From an uncultured Bacteroidales bacterium (GTDB lineage: Bacteria > Bacteroidota > Bacteroidia > Bacteroidales > P3): DNA of 64,000 nt. Below, one piece after another: positions 33,545 to 42,571 of this stretch (position 1 is its first letter; the number at the start of each line of letters is the position of its first letter). The stretch spans positions 189,915 through 253,914 of the forward strand of contig CAJUFX010000003.1 in NCBI GenBank assembly GCA_910586395.1, in the 5' to 3' direction. The notes beneath the pieces are model-generated. The model did no database searches. It saw only the letters and a program-made list of their open reading frames with translations, and had not been told where the DNA came from. The translations under genes were made by a program, and so were the position numbers.

Positions 33545-34969
33545 ATGAATTTAAGCGACAAACTGACCCACCCCGTTTTCAAACGCCTCAGCGAGGCGGC
33601 AGAGCAAGAAAACATTGAGCTTTACGTTATCGGCGGCTATGTGCGCGACCTGTTGCTCAACCGTCCCTCGCCCGACATCGACTGCGTGGTCGTAGGCAAC
33701 GGCTTGGATTTCGCCAGGAAAGCCGCCGCCCATATCGCCGAAAAAGAGCATATCCACCCCGTCGTGACCGAATTCAAGAACTTCGGAACAGCCCGCTTCA
33801 AATACCACGACACCGAAATAGAAATCGTGGGCGCGCGCAAGGAATCCTACCGCCGCGACTCACGCAAACCGATTGTGGAAGACGGCACGCTGGAGGACGA
33901 CCAAAGGCGGCGCGACTTTACGATAAACGCTTTAGCCATCAGTTTAAATAAAGACAGATACGGTATTGTCGTTGACCCATTTAATGGACTTCAAGATTTA
34001 CAGGACGGCATCTTGCGGACCCCTTTGGACCCCGACATCACGTTCAGCGACGACCCCTTGCGCATGTTGCGCGCCATCCGCTTCGCCTCCCAGCTTTATT
34101 TCGACATCGACGCCGAAACGTTCGAAGCCATCCGCCGCAACGCCTACCGCGTGGAAATCCTTTCGGCCGAACGCATAACCGAAGAGTGGAACAAAATCAT
34201 GCTTTCCCCGCAACCGTCCTACGGCTTCAAACTCATGGACGCGGCCGGCCTGCTCAAACTCGTCTTCCCGGAGATGGACGCGCTCAAAGGCGTGGAAAAA
34301 CGCGGCAACAAAAGCCACAAGGACAACTTCGAACACACGCTGGGCGTTTTGGATCACGTGGCCTATGCCTCCGGCGACCTTTGGCTGCGCTGGGCCGCCC
34401 TGTTGCACGACATCGCCAAACCGCGCACCAAACGGTTCGACCCCGTACAAGGCTGGACGTTCCGCGGACATGAGGCGCTCGGCGCCAAATGGGTCCCCTC
34501 TATTTTCCGGCGGTTCAAACTGCCGTTGGGTGAACCGATGAAATTCGTGCAGAAACTCGTCGCGCTGCACCTGCGGCCCATCGCGCTCGTGGAAGACGAG
34601 GTGACCGATTCGGCCGTCCGACGCCTGCTTTTCGAGGCCGGCGAAGACACCGAAGCCCTCATGACGCTCTGCAAGGCCGACATCACGTCCAAAATTCCGG
34701 AAAAGGTCAAACGGTTTAAACAGAACTTCGAACTCGTGGAACAGAAAATGCGTGAAATCGAAGAAAAGGACCGTATCCGGAACTTCCAGCCGCCTGTAAG
34801 CGGCAACGACATCATGGACTATTTCCAAATCCCGCCCTGCCATGAAGTGGGCGAAATCAAGAGCCGCATCAAGGACGCCATTCTGGACGGCCTGATTCCG
34901 AACGAACGGGAGGCCGCCTGGGATTTCATGCTTAAAACGGCGGAAGAACTAGGCGTTAAAAAGGCATAG
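33545..34969 (+). CDS. cca: CCA tRNA nucleotidyltransferase with HD domain
   Basis: I take ATG 33545 (474 residues), because the family N-terminus MNLSDKLTHPVFKRLSEAAEQ begins there and the promoter is just upstream; the open frame before it is not family-like. The nucleotidyltransferase head has GGYVRDLLLNRPSPDIDCVV (G-G and DxD motifs, about 30-50), DDQRRRDFTINALA (about 115-130) and an RNA-binding segment. The HD domain (about 255-370) has HTLGVLDHVAY and LLHDIAKP. It adds or repairs the tRNA 3' CCA, needed here since tRNA-Val genes lack CCA. First gene of a four-gene operon. Confidence 0.95.
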   Translation: MNLSDKLTHPVFKRLSEAAEQENIELYVIGGYVRDLLLNRPSPDIDCVVVGNGLDFARKAAAHIAEKEHIHPVVTEFKNFGTARFKYHDTEIEIVGARKESYRRDSRKPIVEDGTLEDDQRRRDFTINALAISLNKDRYGIVVDPFNGLQDLQDGILRTPLDPDITFSDDPLRMLRAIRFASQLYFDIDAETFEAIRRNAYRVEILSAERITEEWNKIMLSPQPSYGFKLMDAAGLLKLVFPEMDALKGVEKRGNKSHKDNFEHTLGVLDHVAYASGDLWLRWAALLHDIAKPRTKRFDPVQGWTFRGHEALGAKWVPSIFRRFKLPLGEPMKFVQKLVALHLRPIALVEDEVTDSAVRRLLFEAGEDTEALMTLCKADITSKIPEKVKRFKQNFELVEQKMREIEEKDRIRNFQPPVSGNDIMDYFQIPPCHEVGEIKSRIKDAILDGLIPNEREAAWDFMLKTAEELGVKKA

Positions 34970-34972
34970 CGC

Positions 34973-35908
34973 ATGAAAACGCTTTGGGTGTTGGAAGGGC
35001 CTACGGCCGTCGGCAAGACGGCTTTGGCCATCGCATGGGCCAAACAACTCGGCACGTGGATCGTCTCGGCCGACTCGCGCCAGGTGTATCGCGAACTGCG
35101 CATAGGCGTGGCCCGTCCCGAGCCCGAAGAATTGGCGGCTGTCCCGCACCGGCTCATCGCCCACCGGAGCATACACGCCTATTACAGCGTCTCTCATTTC
35201 GAGACGGAGGCGCTGCGCGAAATAGAAGACGGCTTCAAGACCCACGACGACCTCGTGCTGACCGGCGGCTCCGGCCTCTATGTGCAGGCGGTCTGCGAGG
35301 GCATGGATGAGTTGCCCGACGCCGATCCGGCTCTGCGCGCCCAACTGATAGAACTGTATGAAAAACAAGGCATAGAAGGCCTACGGCAGGCCCTGCGCTT
35401 AGCCGACCCGACCTTTTACCGGCAAGCCGACCTCTGCAATCCCGTCCGCCTGCGGCGCGCGCTCGAAGTCTGCTACCTGACGGGGCAACCCTACTCCTCT
35501 TTCCGGCGCAAGGCCGCGGCCAAACGGCCGTTCGCCATCCGCCGCTACGCCCTCAACCGACCGCGGGAGGAACTCTACGACCGCATCAACCGCCGCGTCG
35601 ATCTTATGATAGCCGAAGGTCTGGAAGAGGAAGCCCGCGACCTTTACGCCTATAAGGACTTGCCGGCCCTGCAGACCGTCGGCTACCGCGAATGGTTCGC
35701 CCATTTTGACGGGCTGATGGACCGCGAAACCGCCATCGAACACATCAAGATGAACAGCCGCCGTTATGCCAAACGACAGATAACGTGGCTTAAACATCAG
35801 ACGCCATGCCGCTGGCTGTCGCCGGCCGATGGCGACGCCTTGCCGACAGACAACGACGCCTCTCCGAGCGACGGCCGCCCGCCGCTCGCCATCCAACCCA
35901 ACGAATAA
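34973..35908 (+). CDS. miaA: tRNA dimethylallyltransferase
   Basis: The 311-residue protein has the P-loop GPTAVGKT (residues 9-16), the SADSRQVYRELRIGVARP block and the LTGGSGLYVQAV motif, with LQTVGYREW in the C-terminal part. MiaA transfers an isopentenyl group to A37 of tRNAs reading U-starting codons. Its start is 3 nt after the cca stop, so expression is coupled. The last 30 residues are a polar low-complexity tail not usual in the family. Confidence 0.95.
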   Translation: MKTLWVLEGPTAVGKTALAIAWAKQLGTWIVSADSRQVYRELRIGVARPEPEELAAVPHRLIAHRSIHAYYSVSHFETEALREIEDGFKTHDDLVLTGGSGLYVQAVCEGMDELPDADPALRAQLIELYEKQGIEGLRQALRLADPTFYRQADLCNPVRLRRALEVCYLTGQPYSSFRRKAAAKRPFAIRRYALNRPREELYDRINRRVDLMIAEGLEEEARDLYAYKDLPALQTVGYREWFAHFDGLMDRETAIEHIKMNSRRYAKRQITWLKHQTPCRWLSPADGDALPTDNDASPSDGRPPLAIQPNE

Positions 35909-35911
35909 ACC

Positions 35912-36757
35912 ATGGCTTTTTTGCACGAACACTGCATTTCCGGGCCGATTCAAAGCCGAAGGCTCGGAACTTCCCTCGGCGTCAATCTGTTGCCTTGCAC
36001 ACATAAAATCTGCAATTACAATTGCATTTACTGCGAATGCGGCTGGAACCATCCCGACGAGGAAGAACTCCGCAGCCTGCCGACGCCCGAACAGATAGAA
36101 ACGGCGCTGGAAAGCCGGCTGCAAGCCCTGTCGGCGGAAAACCGGCCGATACACTCCGTCACGTTTTCAGGCAACGGCGAACCGACGCTGCACCCGCAAT
36201 TCGAAGCCATCATGGCAATCGTATGCCGCCTGCGCGACCGCTACACGCCGCACACGCCGGTCTCGATCATCTCCAACGCCAGCCGCCTCGGCCTGCCGGA
36301 CATCCGCCGCGCCATAGGCCGGGCCGACAAACGCATTCTGAAACTGGATGCCGGTACGCCGCGGCTCTACGGACTTATCAACGGCCTCAGGGTCGCGCGG
36401 CCCGACCTGCCGCTGCGCGAGGTAGCGGGGCGCAGCGAAACGCTGACGGCCGCGGAACTGGAAACGGCTTACCGCAACCTCGTCGCCAACCTGCACGACC
36501 TGCCCTACCCGTTTACGGTACAGACGCTGTTTTTCCGCGGCCGTAGCGGCGGCGCGGTCATCGACAACACGGCCGGCGAAGAATGGGACGCCTATGTCGA
36601 AACAATACGCGACATACAGCCGGCCGACCTCATGATTTACGGCCTTGACCGCGAGACGCCCGAAAAAGACCTGCAAAAACTGACCGAACCCGAGCTGGCG
36701 GAGTTGGCGCGGAAACTGCGCGCCGCCGGCGCCCCGCCCGTCCAATACTATTACTGA
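35912..36757 (+). CDS. Radical SAM protein (COG0731-type Fe-S oxidoreductase)
   Basis: The 281-residue protein has the radical SAM cluster motif C-NYN-C-IY-C (Cys34, Cys38, Cys41) and the SAM-binding TFSGNGEPTLHP. Fold and length match the COG0731 group, related to wybutosine-type tRNA enzymes. It starts 3 nt after miaA, in an operon of tRNA-processing genes, so an RNA-linked role is possible but unproven. Its stop overlaps the start of the next gene by one base. Confidence 0.88.
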   Translation: MAFLHEHCISGPIQSRRLGTSLGVNLLPCTHKICNYNCIYCECGWNHPDEEELRSLPTPEQIETALESRLQALSAENRPIHSVTFSGNGEPTLHPQFEAIMAIVCRLRDRYTPHTPVSIISNASRLGLPDIRRAIGRADKRILKLDAGTPRLYGLINGLRVARPDLPLREVAGRSETLTAAELETAYRNLVANLHDLPYPFTVQTLFFRGRSGGAVIDNTAGEEWDAYVETIRDIQPADLMIYGLDRETPEKDLQKLTEPELAELARKLRAAGAPPVQYYY

Positions 36758-37164
36758 TGTACATCACCGCTTATCCGCAGACCGTTTACGACGAACTCGT
36801 CAAGGCACTGAAGGGCCAAAGCCGCGTCTTCGACGCCCTGCTGGCGACCTACCCCGAATGGGCGGCTTTCGCCAATGCCGTACAAGGTGACCGCGAGGCC
36901 ATATTCTGGCTGTTGCGACACCGCTTTAACGAAATGGGCGTTCTGGCGAACGCGCTCGCCGACGAGCCGAATGCCGCCGAATGGCTTAAAGTGCATGACG
37001 ACCCTTTCCTCTATCAATTCTTCCGGGCGGCCAAGGGCGAAGCCGAAGGCATGGCTTTCCTCGAACAGACCCGCTACAAAACGTTCGTCCCCTTGGCCAA
37101 AGCCGTCCGACAGGCCCGAAAAATCCGCATCAAAAACGAAACATTCTGGTATAGGGTCTTCTAA
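36757..37164 (+). CDS. Unknown 135-residue protein of the cca-miaA operon
   Basis: I do not recognise this protein. It is soluble, mostly alpha-helical in character, rich in Ala, Glu and aromatic residues (YPEWAAFANAV, AIFWLLRHRFNEMG, FLYQFFRAAKGEAEG) and basic at the C-terminus (RQARKIRIKNETFWYRVF). Its ATG shares a base with the TGA of the radical SAM gene, which indicates translational coupling and perhaps a joint function. No signal peptide or cysteine. Confidence 0.65.
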   Translation: MYITAYPQTVYDELVKALKGQSRVFDALLATYPEWAAFANAVQGDREAIFWLLRHRFNEMGVLANALADEPNAAEWLKVHDDPFLYQFFRAAKGEAEGMAFLEQTRYKTFVPLAKAVRQARKIRIKNETFWYRVF

Positions 37165-37242
37165 CTGCCCACACGGCCGAATTTTCTGAAAACAAAGCGG
37201 CATCCGCCACCATCGTATCCCACGGACATCCGGTTCAGCCCC

Positions 37243-37749
37243 TTATCGGGTAAACCATTTTTGCGAAAGAAAGGCGCAAAAATAACAAAGCAGGGCGCTG
37301 CAGAACATGACGAAAAACGTCGGCCAATCCCAAAGTTGAAAAGCATCCAAGGCAAAAAAGACGATGTGATAACTCAAGATAACCAAAGCGGCATAGGCGG
37401 AAAAATCAGGCAAGCCCATGCGGGACAGCGTCGGTGTGGCGACTTCCGATTCGGCATCCCGTCCATAGCGTTCACTGAAACGGATATAAATGACGCGGAC
37501 AAAAGCGGCTGTCGTGGCCGAAGCCGCATGCAACCCCCAGGTGCCCGTCAGCGTATCCACACATAAGCCGCAGAGAAAGCCGAACAGCAACGTCATCCAT
37601 GCCCGCATGCCGAACGGCATAAACAGGATGAACAGGACCGAAACGAACAACTGCAGATGCAACGGCAAAGGAATATGCGCCAGCACCAAGCCTTGCAAGA
37701 GTACCAGAAATATAAAACGTACGATATTTTTTCCCAACAAAGTCCGCAT
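37243..37749 (-). CDS. mreD: Rod shape-determining protein MreD
   Basis: The 168-residue membrane protein has about five hydrophobic helices and the family pattern at LPLHLQLFVSVLFILFMPF and GLCVDTLTGTWGLHAASATTAAFVR. It is the inner-membrane partner of MreC in the elongasome. It starts 12 nt after mreC. No mrdA (PBP2) or rodA follows, unlike the usual Bacteroidota order; the next gene converges from the other strand. Confidence 0.9.
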   Translation of the reverse strand: MRTLLGKNIVRFIFLVLLQGLVLAHIPLPLHLQLFVSVLFILFMPFGMRAWMTLLFGFLCGLCVDTLTGTWGLHAASATTAAFVRVIYIRFSERYGRDAESEVATPTLSRMGLPDFSAYAALVILSYHIVFFALDAFQLWDWPTFFVMFCSALLCYFCAFLSQKWFTR

Positions 37750-37761
37750 GCGCTTCTCTTT

Positions 37762-38628
37762 TTATTCTTCCGGCTCCTCCGGTGCCTGACGGATCGGCCA
37801 ACCGGCCATATCGCCCGTCATGAGGCTGTCCAGTTCCATCCGATACAGGTTCTTGACGACATAAACCCGATCCAAGGCCTTGAAATCCTGCACGAGCCGG
37901 ACACTCAACCGTTGGAATTCATCCCCCGGCTTGGAAAGCACCTCCACGACTCGCCCCACCTCAATGCCCGGCGGATAGACAAGCGAATAACCGCTCGTGA
38001 GTACCTTTTCTCCCTTGCGCACGACGACATGCGACGGAATCTCATCCATTTCAGCCATATCGGACGTCTTGCCGTTCCAATACAGCGATCCGCTGTAAGC
38101 CTCGGAACTCAGGCGGACGCTGACCTTGCTTTGACTGTGCAAGACCGACAAAACCGATGAAAAATGCGACGACACCTCCTTGACGATGCCGACGACCCCC
38201 TGCGGCGCAATGACGGCCATACCCGGAAACACCCCGTCCCGCCGGCCGACATTCAACAACAGATGGTTGTTCTTCATATCGGTCGAGTTGTAAAGAATCT
38301 GCGCAGGCAGATAAGTGTAAAGCTGACGGTAGAGGCTGTCGCGCACCGTGCTGTCGGCCTGAGGGCGCGGCACATGCGACATCGCGGCCAAAGCGCGCAG
38401 TTCGGCATTCTCGGCCTGCAGGGCCGCATTGGTCTTACGCAGGTAAAACAACTGCTGAATACGTTGTGTGGAAGCGTTCATACCGCCCTGCACCTCCAGG
38501 CCGAAGCCATGCACCATGCTCTGCTGGTAACTGTGGTAACGGAAAAACAGTTGGAGGGAAATGAACATCAATACGACAAATAACCCGATGTAGGCATGCC
38601 GTTTGATTATTTGCCAAAACGTATTCAT
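37762..38628 (-). CDS. mreC: Rod shape-determining protein MreC
   Basis: From ATG 38628 (288 residues, MNTFWQIIKRHAYIGLF) it has one N-terminal membrane segment (about 11-29), a coiled-coil (about 50-80, QQLFYLRKTNAALQAENAELRAL), and the periplasmic beta-domain (about 105-270, with GRRDGVFPGMAVIAPQGVVG and LTSGYSLVYPPGIEVG). MreC scaffolds the cell-wall elongation machinery. It follows mreB by about 50 nt and is followed closely by mreD. Confidence 0.93.
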   Translation of the reverse strand: MNTFWQIIKRHAYIGLFVVLMFISLQLFFRYHSYQQSMVHGFGLEVQGGMNASTQRIQQLFYLRKTNAALQAENAELRALAAMSHVPRPQADSTVRDSLYRQLYTYLPAQILYNSTDMKNNHLLLNVGRRDGVFPGMAVIAPQGVVGIVKEVSSHFSSVLSVLHSQSKVSVRLSSEAYSGSLYWNGKTSDMAEMDEIPSHVVVRKGEKVLTSGYSLVYPPGIEVGRVVEVLSKPGDEFQRLSVRLVQDFKALDRVYVVKNLYRMELDSLMTGDMAGWPIRQAPEEPEE

Positions 38629-38679
38629 GATGGGAAATGGCGCCGGCATTCCGTTTCGGGAACCGGCGCCTTCACCGGT

Positions 38680-39702
38680 TTATTTGATTAAAAACGTGAA
38701 TTTGTCAAAGTTCTTCAACGCGATGCCCGTACCGCGCGCCACGGCGCGCAACGGATCTTCCGCGAGGTGTACCGGCAACTTCGTCTTGATGGCCAGACGC
38801 TTGTCCAAGCCACGCAACAGACTGCCACCGCCGGCCAGATAGATACCGGTCTTGAAGATGTCGGCCGACAATTCGGGCGGCGTCATCTCCAGCGCGTTCA
38901 AGACGGCCGCCTCGATTTTGAGAATCGAGCGGTCGAGCGCATGGGCGATTTCGGTATAATTGACGATGATTTCCTTCGGAATACCGGTCAAAAGGTCGCG
39001 CCCCTGTACGGCATATTCTTCGGGCGGCGTCTCCAATTCCGGCATGGCCGCGCCCACTTCTATCTTGATGCGTTCGGCCGTCGAATCGCCTATGCTGATG
39101 TTGTGGCGCGCCCGCATATAGTCCTTGATATCCTGATTGAAGTCATCGCCCGCGATTTTGATGGACTTGTTGCTGACGATGCCGCCCAACGCGATGACGG
39201 CGATTTCGCTCGTACCGCCGCCTATATCCACAATCATGTTGCCGTGAGGTTCGAGAACATTCAACCCTATGCCTATCGCGGCCGCCATCGGTTCGTGAAT
39301 CAGACGCACTTCGCGCGCGCCGGACTGTTCGGCCGAGTCTCGCACGGCACGTTCCTCCACCTCCGTAATGCCGGAAGGAATGCAAATGACCATCTTAAGC
39401 GCCGGCGGAAACAGGCTCTTCTTGACCGGCACCTTCTTGATGAGCTCCCGCATCATGCTTTCCGTCGCCTGAAAATCGGCGATGACACCGTCCTTCATCG
39501 GGCGGATCGTCTTGATATGTTCGGGTGTCTTGCCCTGCATCAGCATGGCGTGTTTGCCGACAGCCAACACCTTGCCCGTCGAACGTTCTAAAGCTATGAT
39601 AGACGGTTCGTCCACCACCACCTTGTCGTTGTACATGATAATCGTGTTGGCCGTACCGAGGTCAATCGCGATTTCACGGGTCATGAAAGAGAACAAACTC
39701 AT
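38680..39702 (-). CDS. mreB: Rod shape-determining protein MreB (actin homologue)
   Basis: The 340-residue protein has the actin-fold nucleotide motifs: AIDLGTANTIIMYNDKVV (phosphate 1), VDIGGGTSEIAVIALGGIV (phosphate 2) and LAGGGSLLRGLDKRL (adenosine). It polymerises under the inner membrane and guides lateral wall growth. It has its own promoter at 39775-39805 besides possible read-through from purH and the glycosyltransferase. Confidence 0.97.
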   Translation of the reverse strand: MSLFSFMTREIAIDLGTANTIIMYNDKVVVDEPSIIALERSTGKVLAVGKHAMLMQGKTPEHIKTIRPMKDGVIADFQATESMMRELIKKVPVKKSLFPPALKMVICIPSGITEVEERAVRDSAEQSGAREVRLIHEPMAAAIGIGLNVLEPHGNMIVDIGGGTSEIAVIALGGIVSNKSIKIAGDDFNQDIKDYMRARHNISIGDSTAERIKIEVGAAMPELETPPEEYAVQGRDLLTGIPKEIIVNYTEIAHALDRSILKIEAAVLNALEMTPPELSADIFKTGIYLAGGGSLLRGLDKRLAIKTKLPVHLAEDPLRAVARGTGIALKNFDKFTFLIK

Positions 39703-39774
39703 TTATAGACGATATTAATTTTTTAACAATCATGGATTTCGCGCACAAAAAGTACACAAAACACCTATCGCACA

Positions 39775-39805
39775 AAGATAATATTTAGGATTCACAAATA
39801 CAAGA
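39775..39805 (-). promoter_or_regulatory. mreB promoter
   Basis: Minus strand TTG (39805-39803), 20 nt, TATCTTTG (39782-39775); leader of about 70 nt to the start codon. Confidence 0.7.
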
Positions 39806-39883
39806 GATTCCCGACACAAGGGCTAAAAACTACGGCTAAATACGGCTTTTACCGCCGCGAGGCCTCCCCAAAGCGCGTCCGCA

Positions 39884-40825
39884 CTACGATTGGGTATAGT
39901 CTGTCCTACGCTTTACCGCGCAGAAATACCCCAATTTATAAAAAGCGAACAGTTTCAAAGACGGCCGGCGACCACAGAGCTGTCGCGCCACGGCTTTTTC
40001 AGCCAGACGGAACAAGCCGGCCACGGGCGCCGTCAAACCGAATCGGTTGAGCCTGTCATACCACTGCAAAAGACGGACATAAGCCTTCAGCGTGTGTTCC
40101 CATCCGATGAGATTGCGAACCGCCCGCTCGATTTTACGCAGATAGGCGGCACTGTCCTCCTCCACGAGATGATAAACGGGATTGTCGATATGCCGTACGG
40201 GTATATGCGCTTCGGCCAAGCGCATACCGAACAGCGTATCTTCATAACCGAGATGGAACGCAAGATCAAACTGCACCCGCTCAAAACAGGAACGGCTCGC
40301 CAGAAAATTCATACTGTTGAAATTGCCATACGGCATCCCCGCCCTCTGCGCCGCCGTGCGCTCCTCCACACGGATGCCATACCGATAACGCAGGACGGAT
40401 TGAGCCGGCACTTCCCGGTGCGGATAGACAAAACCGCCACAGACAACCGACAACGGCTCTTCGGCTTCGTTTCCGGCATCACCGGCCGCCCCCCGGAACG
40501 ATTGTACGGTTTTCCAATAATTTCCGATGAAATCGTCCGAAACGGGCAGGACATCCGCATCCAGAAACAACAGATACGCATAACGCGCCTGCGAGACCAA
40601 ATAGTTGCGGAGTCGCGCCGGACCGACATTATGTTCCAACGCCAGATAACGGCAATGCGGACGGTCGGCTATGCAGCGGTTTTTCTCCCGAAAGGCAAGC
40701 TGAGGCGAAGCATCGTCGGCCACGACGATCTCGTACGCCAGACCGCAACGCTCGGCACTACGCTGCACCCGTTCCACCAGCGGCCGGCAATCCGCGTTAT
40801 AAGTAGGTATCAGAACCGAAAGCAT
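39884..40825 (-). CDS. Glycosyltransferase family 2
   Basis: The 313-residue protein begins MLSVLIPTYNADCRPLV, continues with EIVVADDASP, and has the nucleotide-sugar/metal motif LFLDADVLP (about residues 89-97), followed by a family-2 acceptor region (GGFVYPHRE, GYEDTLFGMRL with the catalytic-base type ED). It lacks membrane helices. Its ATG overlaps the purH TGA by one base, so it is translated with purH. The sugar and acceptor are unknown; perhaps surface polysaccharide or glycoprotein. Confidence 0.88.
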   Translation of the reverse strand: MLSVLIPTYNADCRPLVERVQRSAERCGLAYEIVVADDASPQLAFREKNRCIADRPHCRYLALEHNVGPARLRNYLVSQARYAYLLFLDADVLPVSDDFIGNYWKTVQSFRGAAGDAGNEAEEPLSVVCGGFVYPHREVPAQSVLRYRYGIRVEERTAAQRAGMPYGNFNSMNFLASRSCFERVQFDLAFHLGYEDTLFGMRLAEAHIPVRHIDNPVYHLVEEDSAAYLRKIERAVRNLIGWEHTLKAYVRLLQWYDRLNRFGLTAPVAGLFRLAEKAVARQLCGRRPSLKLFAFYKLGYFCAVKRRTDYTQS

Positions 40826-42408
40826 CAGTGCCGGAAATGACGCAAGCCCGTAAAGACCATCTTAAGGCCGTGTTCGTCACAATACCGGACCGAATCCTGA
40901 TCGCGCACCGAGCCACCGGGTTGTATGAATGCCTCGATGCCGTTCTGCGAAGCGATTTCCACGCAGTCGCTGAACGGGAAAAACGCATCGGAGGCCAAAA
41001 CGGCGCCTTTGAGTTCGAAACCGAACCGCTGCGCTTTCTCTATGGCCTGCTTGAGCGCATCCACCCGCGAGGTCTGCCCTACGCCGGCCGCCAGCAACTG
41101 CCCGTCCTTGGCAAGGACAATCGCGTTGGATTTACAGTGTTTGACCAGGATGTTGGCGAAATGCAGATCCCGCAACTCCTTTTCCGAAGGCTGCGCCTTG
41201 GTGACGACCTTGTTGCCGGCGGCCTCATCCACGCGGGTGTCGCGTTCCTGCACCAAATAGCCATTCACGCACGAACGCAGGACGTAGGGCGGCAATTGAA
41301 ATGAAGACACCTGCAGAATAACGCGGTTCTTCTTGCTTTGCAACAACTGCAACGCCTCAGGCGCATAGCCCGGCGCGATAAGCACCTCTATAAACAGGCT
41401 GTTCATGGCCGTGGCCGTCGGCAAATCGACCGGCGCGTTGCAGACCACGACGCCCCCGAAAGCCGAAAGCGGATCACAGGCCAAAGCCGTCTCGTAGGCC
41501 TCCTTCAGACTGCCGCGAACGGCAAATCCACACGGATTGCTATGTTTGATGATGGCCACGGCATACGGGGCGGCCGCGTTGCCGGCGGGCGTCTGCCCCT
41601 GCGGCAACGCGAACTCGCCGATGAGTTCGAAGGCCGCATGGATGTCCAATAAATTATTGTAGGAGATTTCCTTACCGTGAAGTTGGGTGAAAGCATCCGA
41701 CAGTTTGCCCTTGAAATAACCCTTTTGATGCGGATTCTCGCCATAACGCAAAGCGGTCTCTCCAACCGGCAAATGTAAATCGGCGAGTTCCGCCGCGCCC
41801 CGCGCGGCGCCGCCCTCCGCATACCGGCTCAACATCCACTGCGAAATCAGCCCGTCGTAAGCGGCCGTCTCCGCAATGGCCTCAGCCGCCGCGGCCGCCC
41901 GCTGTTCAAGCGTCGCGCCACCCTGACGCCGCAGGATATCGGCCGTAGCGGCATAGGATTTACTCGACGGCACGATCAACACGTCCTTGAAATTCTTGGC
42001 GGCCGCCCGAATCAACGAAACACCGCCTATGTCGATTTTCTCTATGATTTCCGCTTCCGAACCGCCATCGGCCACCGTCTGCGCGAACGGATAAAGATCC
42101 ACGACCACCATATCGATTTCGGGCATCCCGTACTGTTGCATTTCAGCCACATCCTGCGCTTCTTCCCGACGTCCGAGAATGCCGCCGAACACCATCGGAT
42201 GCAACGTCTTGACCCGACCGCCCAAAATGGAGGGATAGGTCGTCAACGCTTCCACCGTACTTACATCCATGCCCTTTTCCAACAGATATTGATAGGTACC
42301 GCCCGTCGAATAGATATGCGTGCCGTTCGCTTTCAAGACCGCCAGCAATTCGTCCAGACCTTCTTTGTGAAACACCGAAATCAGTGCATTCTTAACCGCT
42401 TTGACCAT
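40825..42408 (-). CDS. purH: Bifunctional AICAR formyltransferase/IMP cyclohydrolase
   Basis: Starting at ATG 42408 (527 residues, MVKAVKNALISVFHKEGLDEL), it has the cyclohydrolase domain (about 1-150, with STGGTYQYL and GGRVKTLHPMVFGGIL) and the formyltransferase domain (about 160-527: LRYGENPHQKGYF, KHSNPCGFAV, SDAFFPFSDCVE, QPGGSVRDQDSV). It makes the last two steps of IMP synthesis. The frame is open upstream to 42573, but a promoter lies there. Next to mre genes as in other Bacteroidota. Confidence 0.95.
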   Translation of the reverse strand: MVKAVKNALISVFHKEGLDELLAVLKANGTHIYSTGGTYQYLLEKGMDVSTVEALTTYPSILGGRVKTLHPMVFGGILGRREEAQDVAEMQQYGMPEIDMVVVDLYPFAQTVADGGSEAEIIEKIDIGGVSLIRAAAKNFKDVLIVPSSKSYAATADILRRQGGATLEQRAAAAAEAIAETAAYDGLISQWMLSRYAEGGAARGAAELADLHLPVGETALRYGENPHQKGYFKGKLSDAFTQLHGKEISYNNLLDIHAAFELIGEFALPQGQTPAGNAAAPYAVAIIKHSNPCGFAVRGSLKEAYETALACDPLSAFGGVVVCNAPVDLPTATAMNSLFIEVLIAPGYAPEALQLLQSKKNRVILQVSSFQLPPYVLRSCVNGYLVQERDTRVDEAAGNKVVTKAQPSEKELRDLHFANILVKHCKSNAIVLAKDGQLLAAGVGQTSRVDALKQAIEKAQRFGFELKGAVLASDAFFPFSDCVEIASQNGIEAFIQPGGSVRDQDSVRYCDEHGLKMVFTGLRHFRH

Positions 42409-42449
42409 AATCGTATAAATTGGATGATTCTTCGTATAATGAAACCCTA

Positions 42450-42457
42450 CAAAGTTA
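42450..42457 (-). promoter_or_regulatory. purH promoter -7
   Basis: Minus strand TAACTTTG, about 41 nt upstream of the chosen purH start. Confidence 0.55.
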
Positions 42458-42525
42458 AATTTTATTTTACTATTCCACAAATCCACCACCCCGTTTTCCA
42501 CACCGTCCCCGACGGAAGTCTGAAA

Positions 42526-42557
42526 TTTGCATCCCCGCACGATTTGCGCTATATTTG
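42526..42557 (+). promoter_or_regulatory. Promoter of the DUF4837-like gene operon
   Basis: TTTG 42526-42529, 20 nt, TATATTTG 42550-42557: a full -33/-7 pair. The ATG at 42572 is 14 nt downstream, so the leader would be very short. Confidence 0.75.
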
Positions 42558-42571
42558 CACTAACTAAATTC

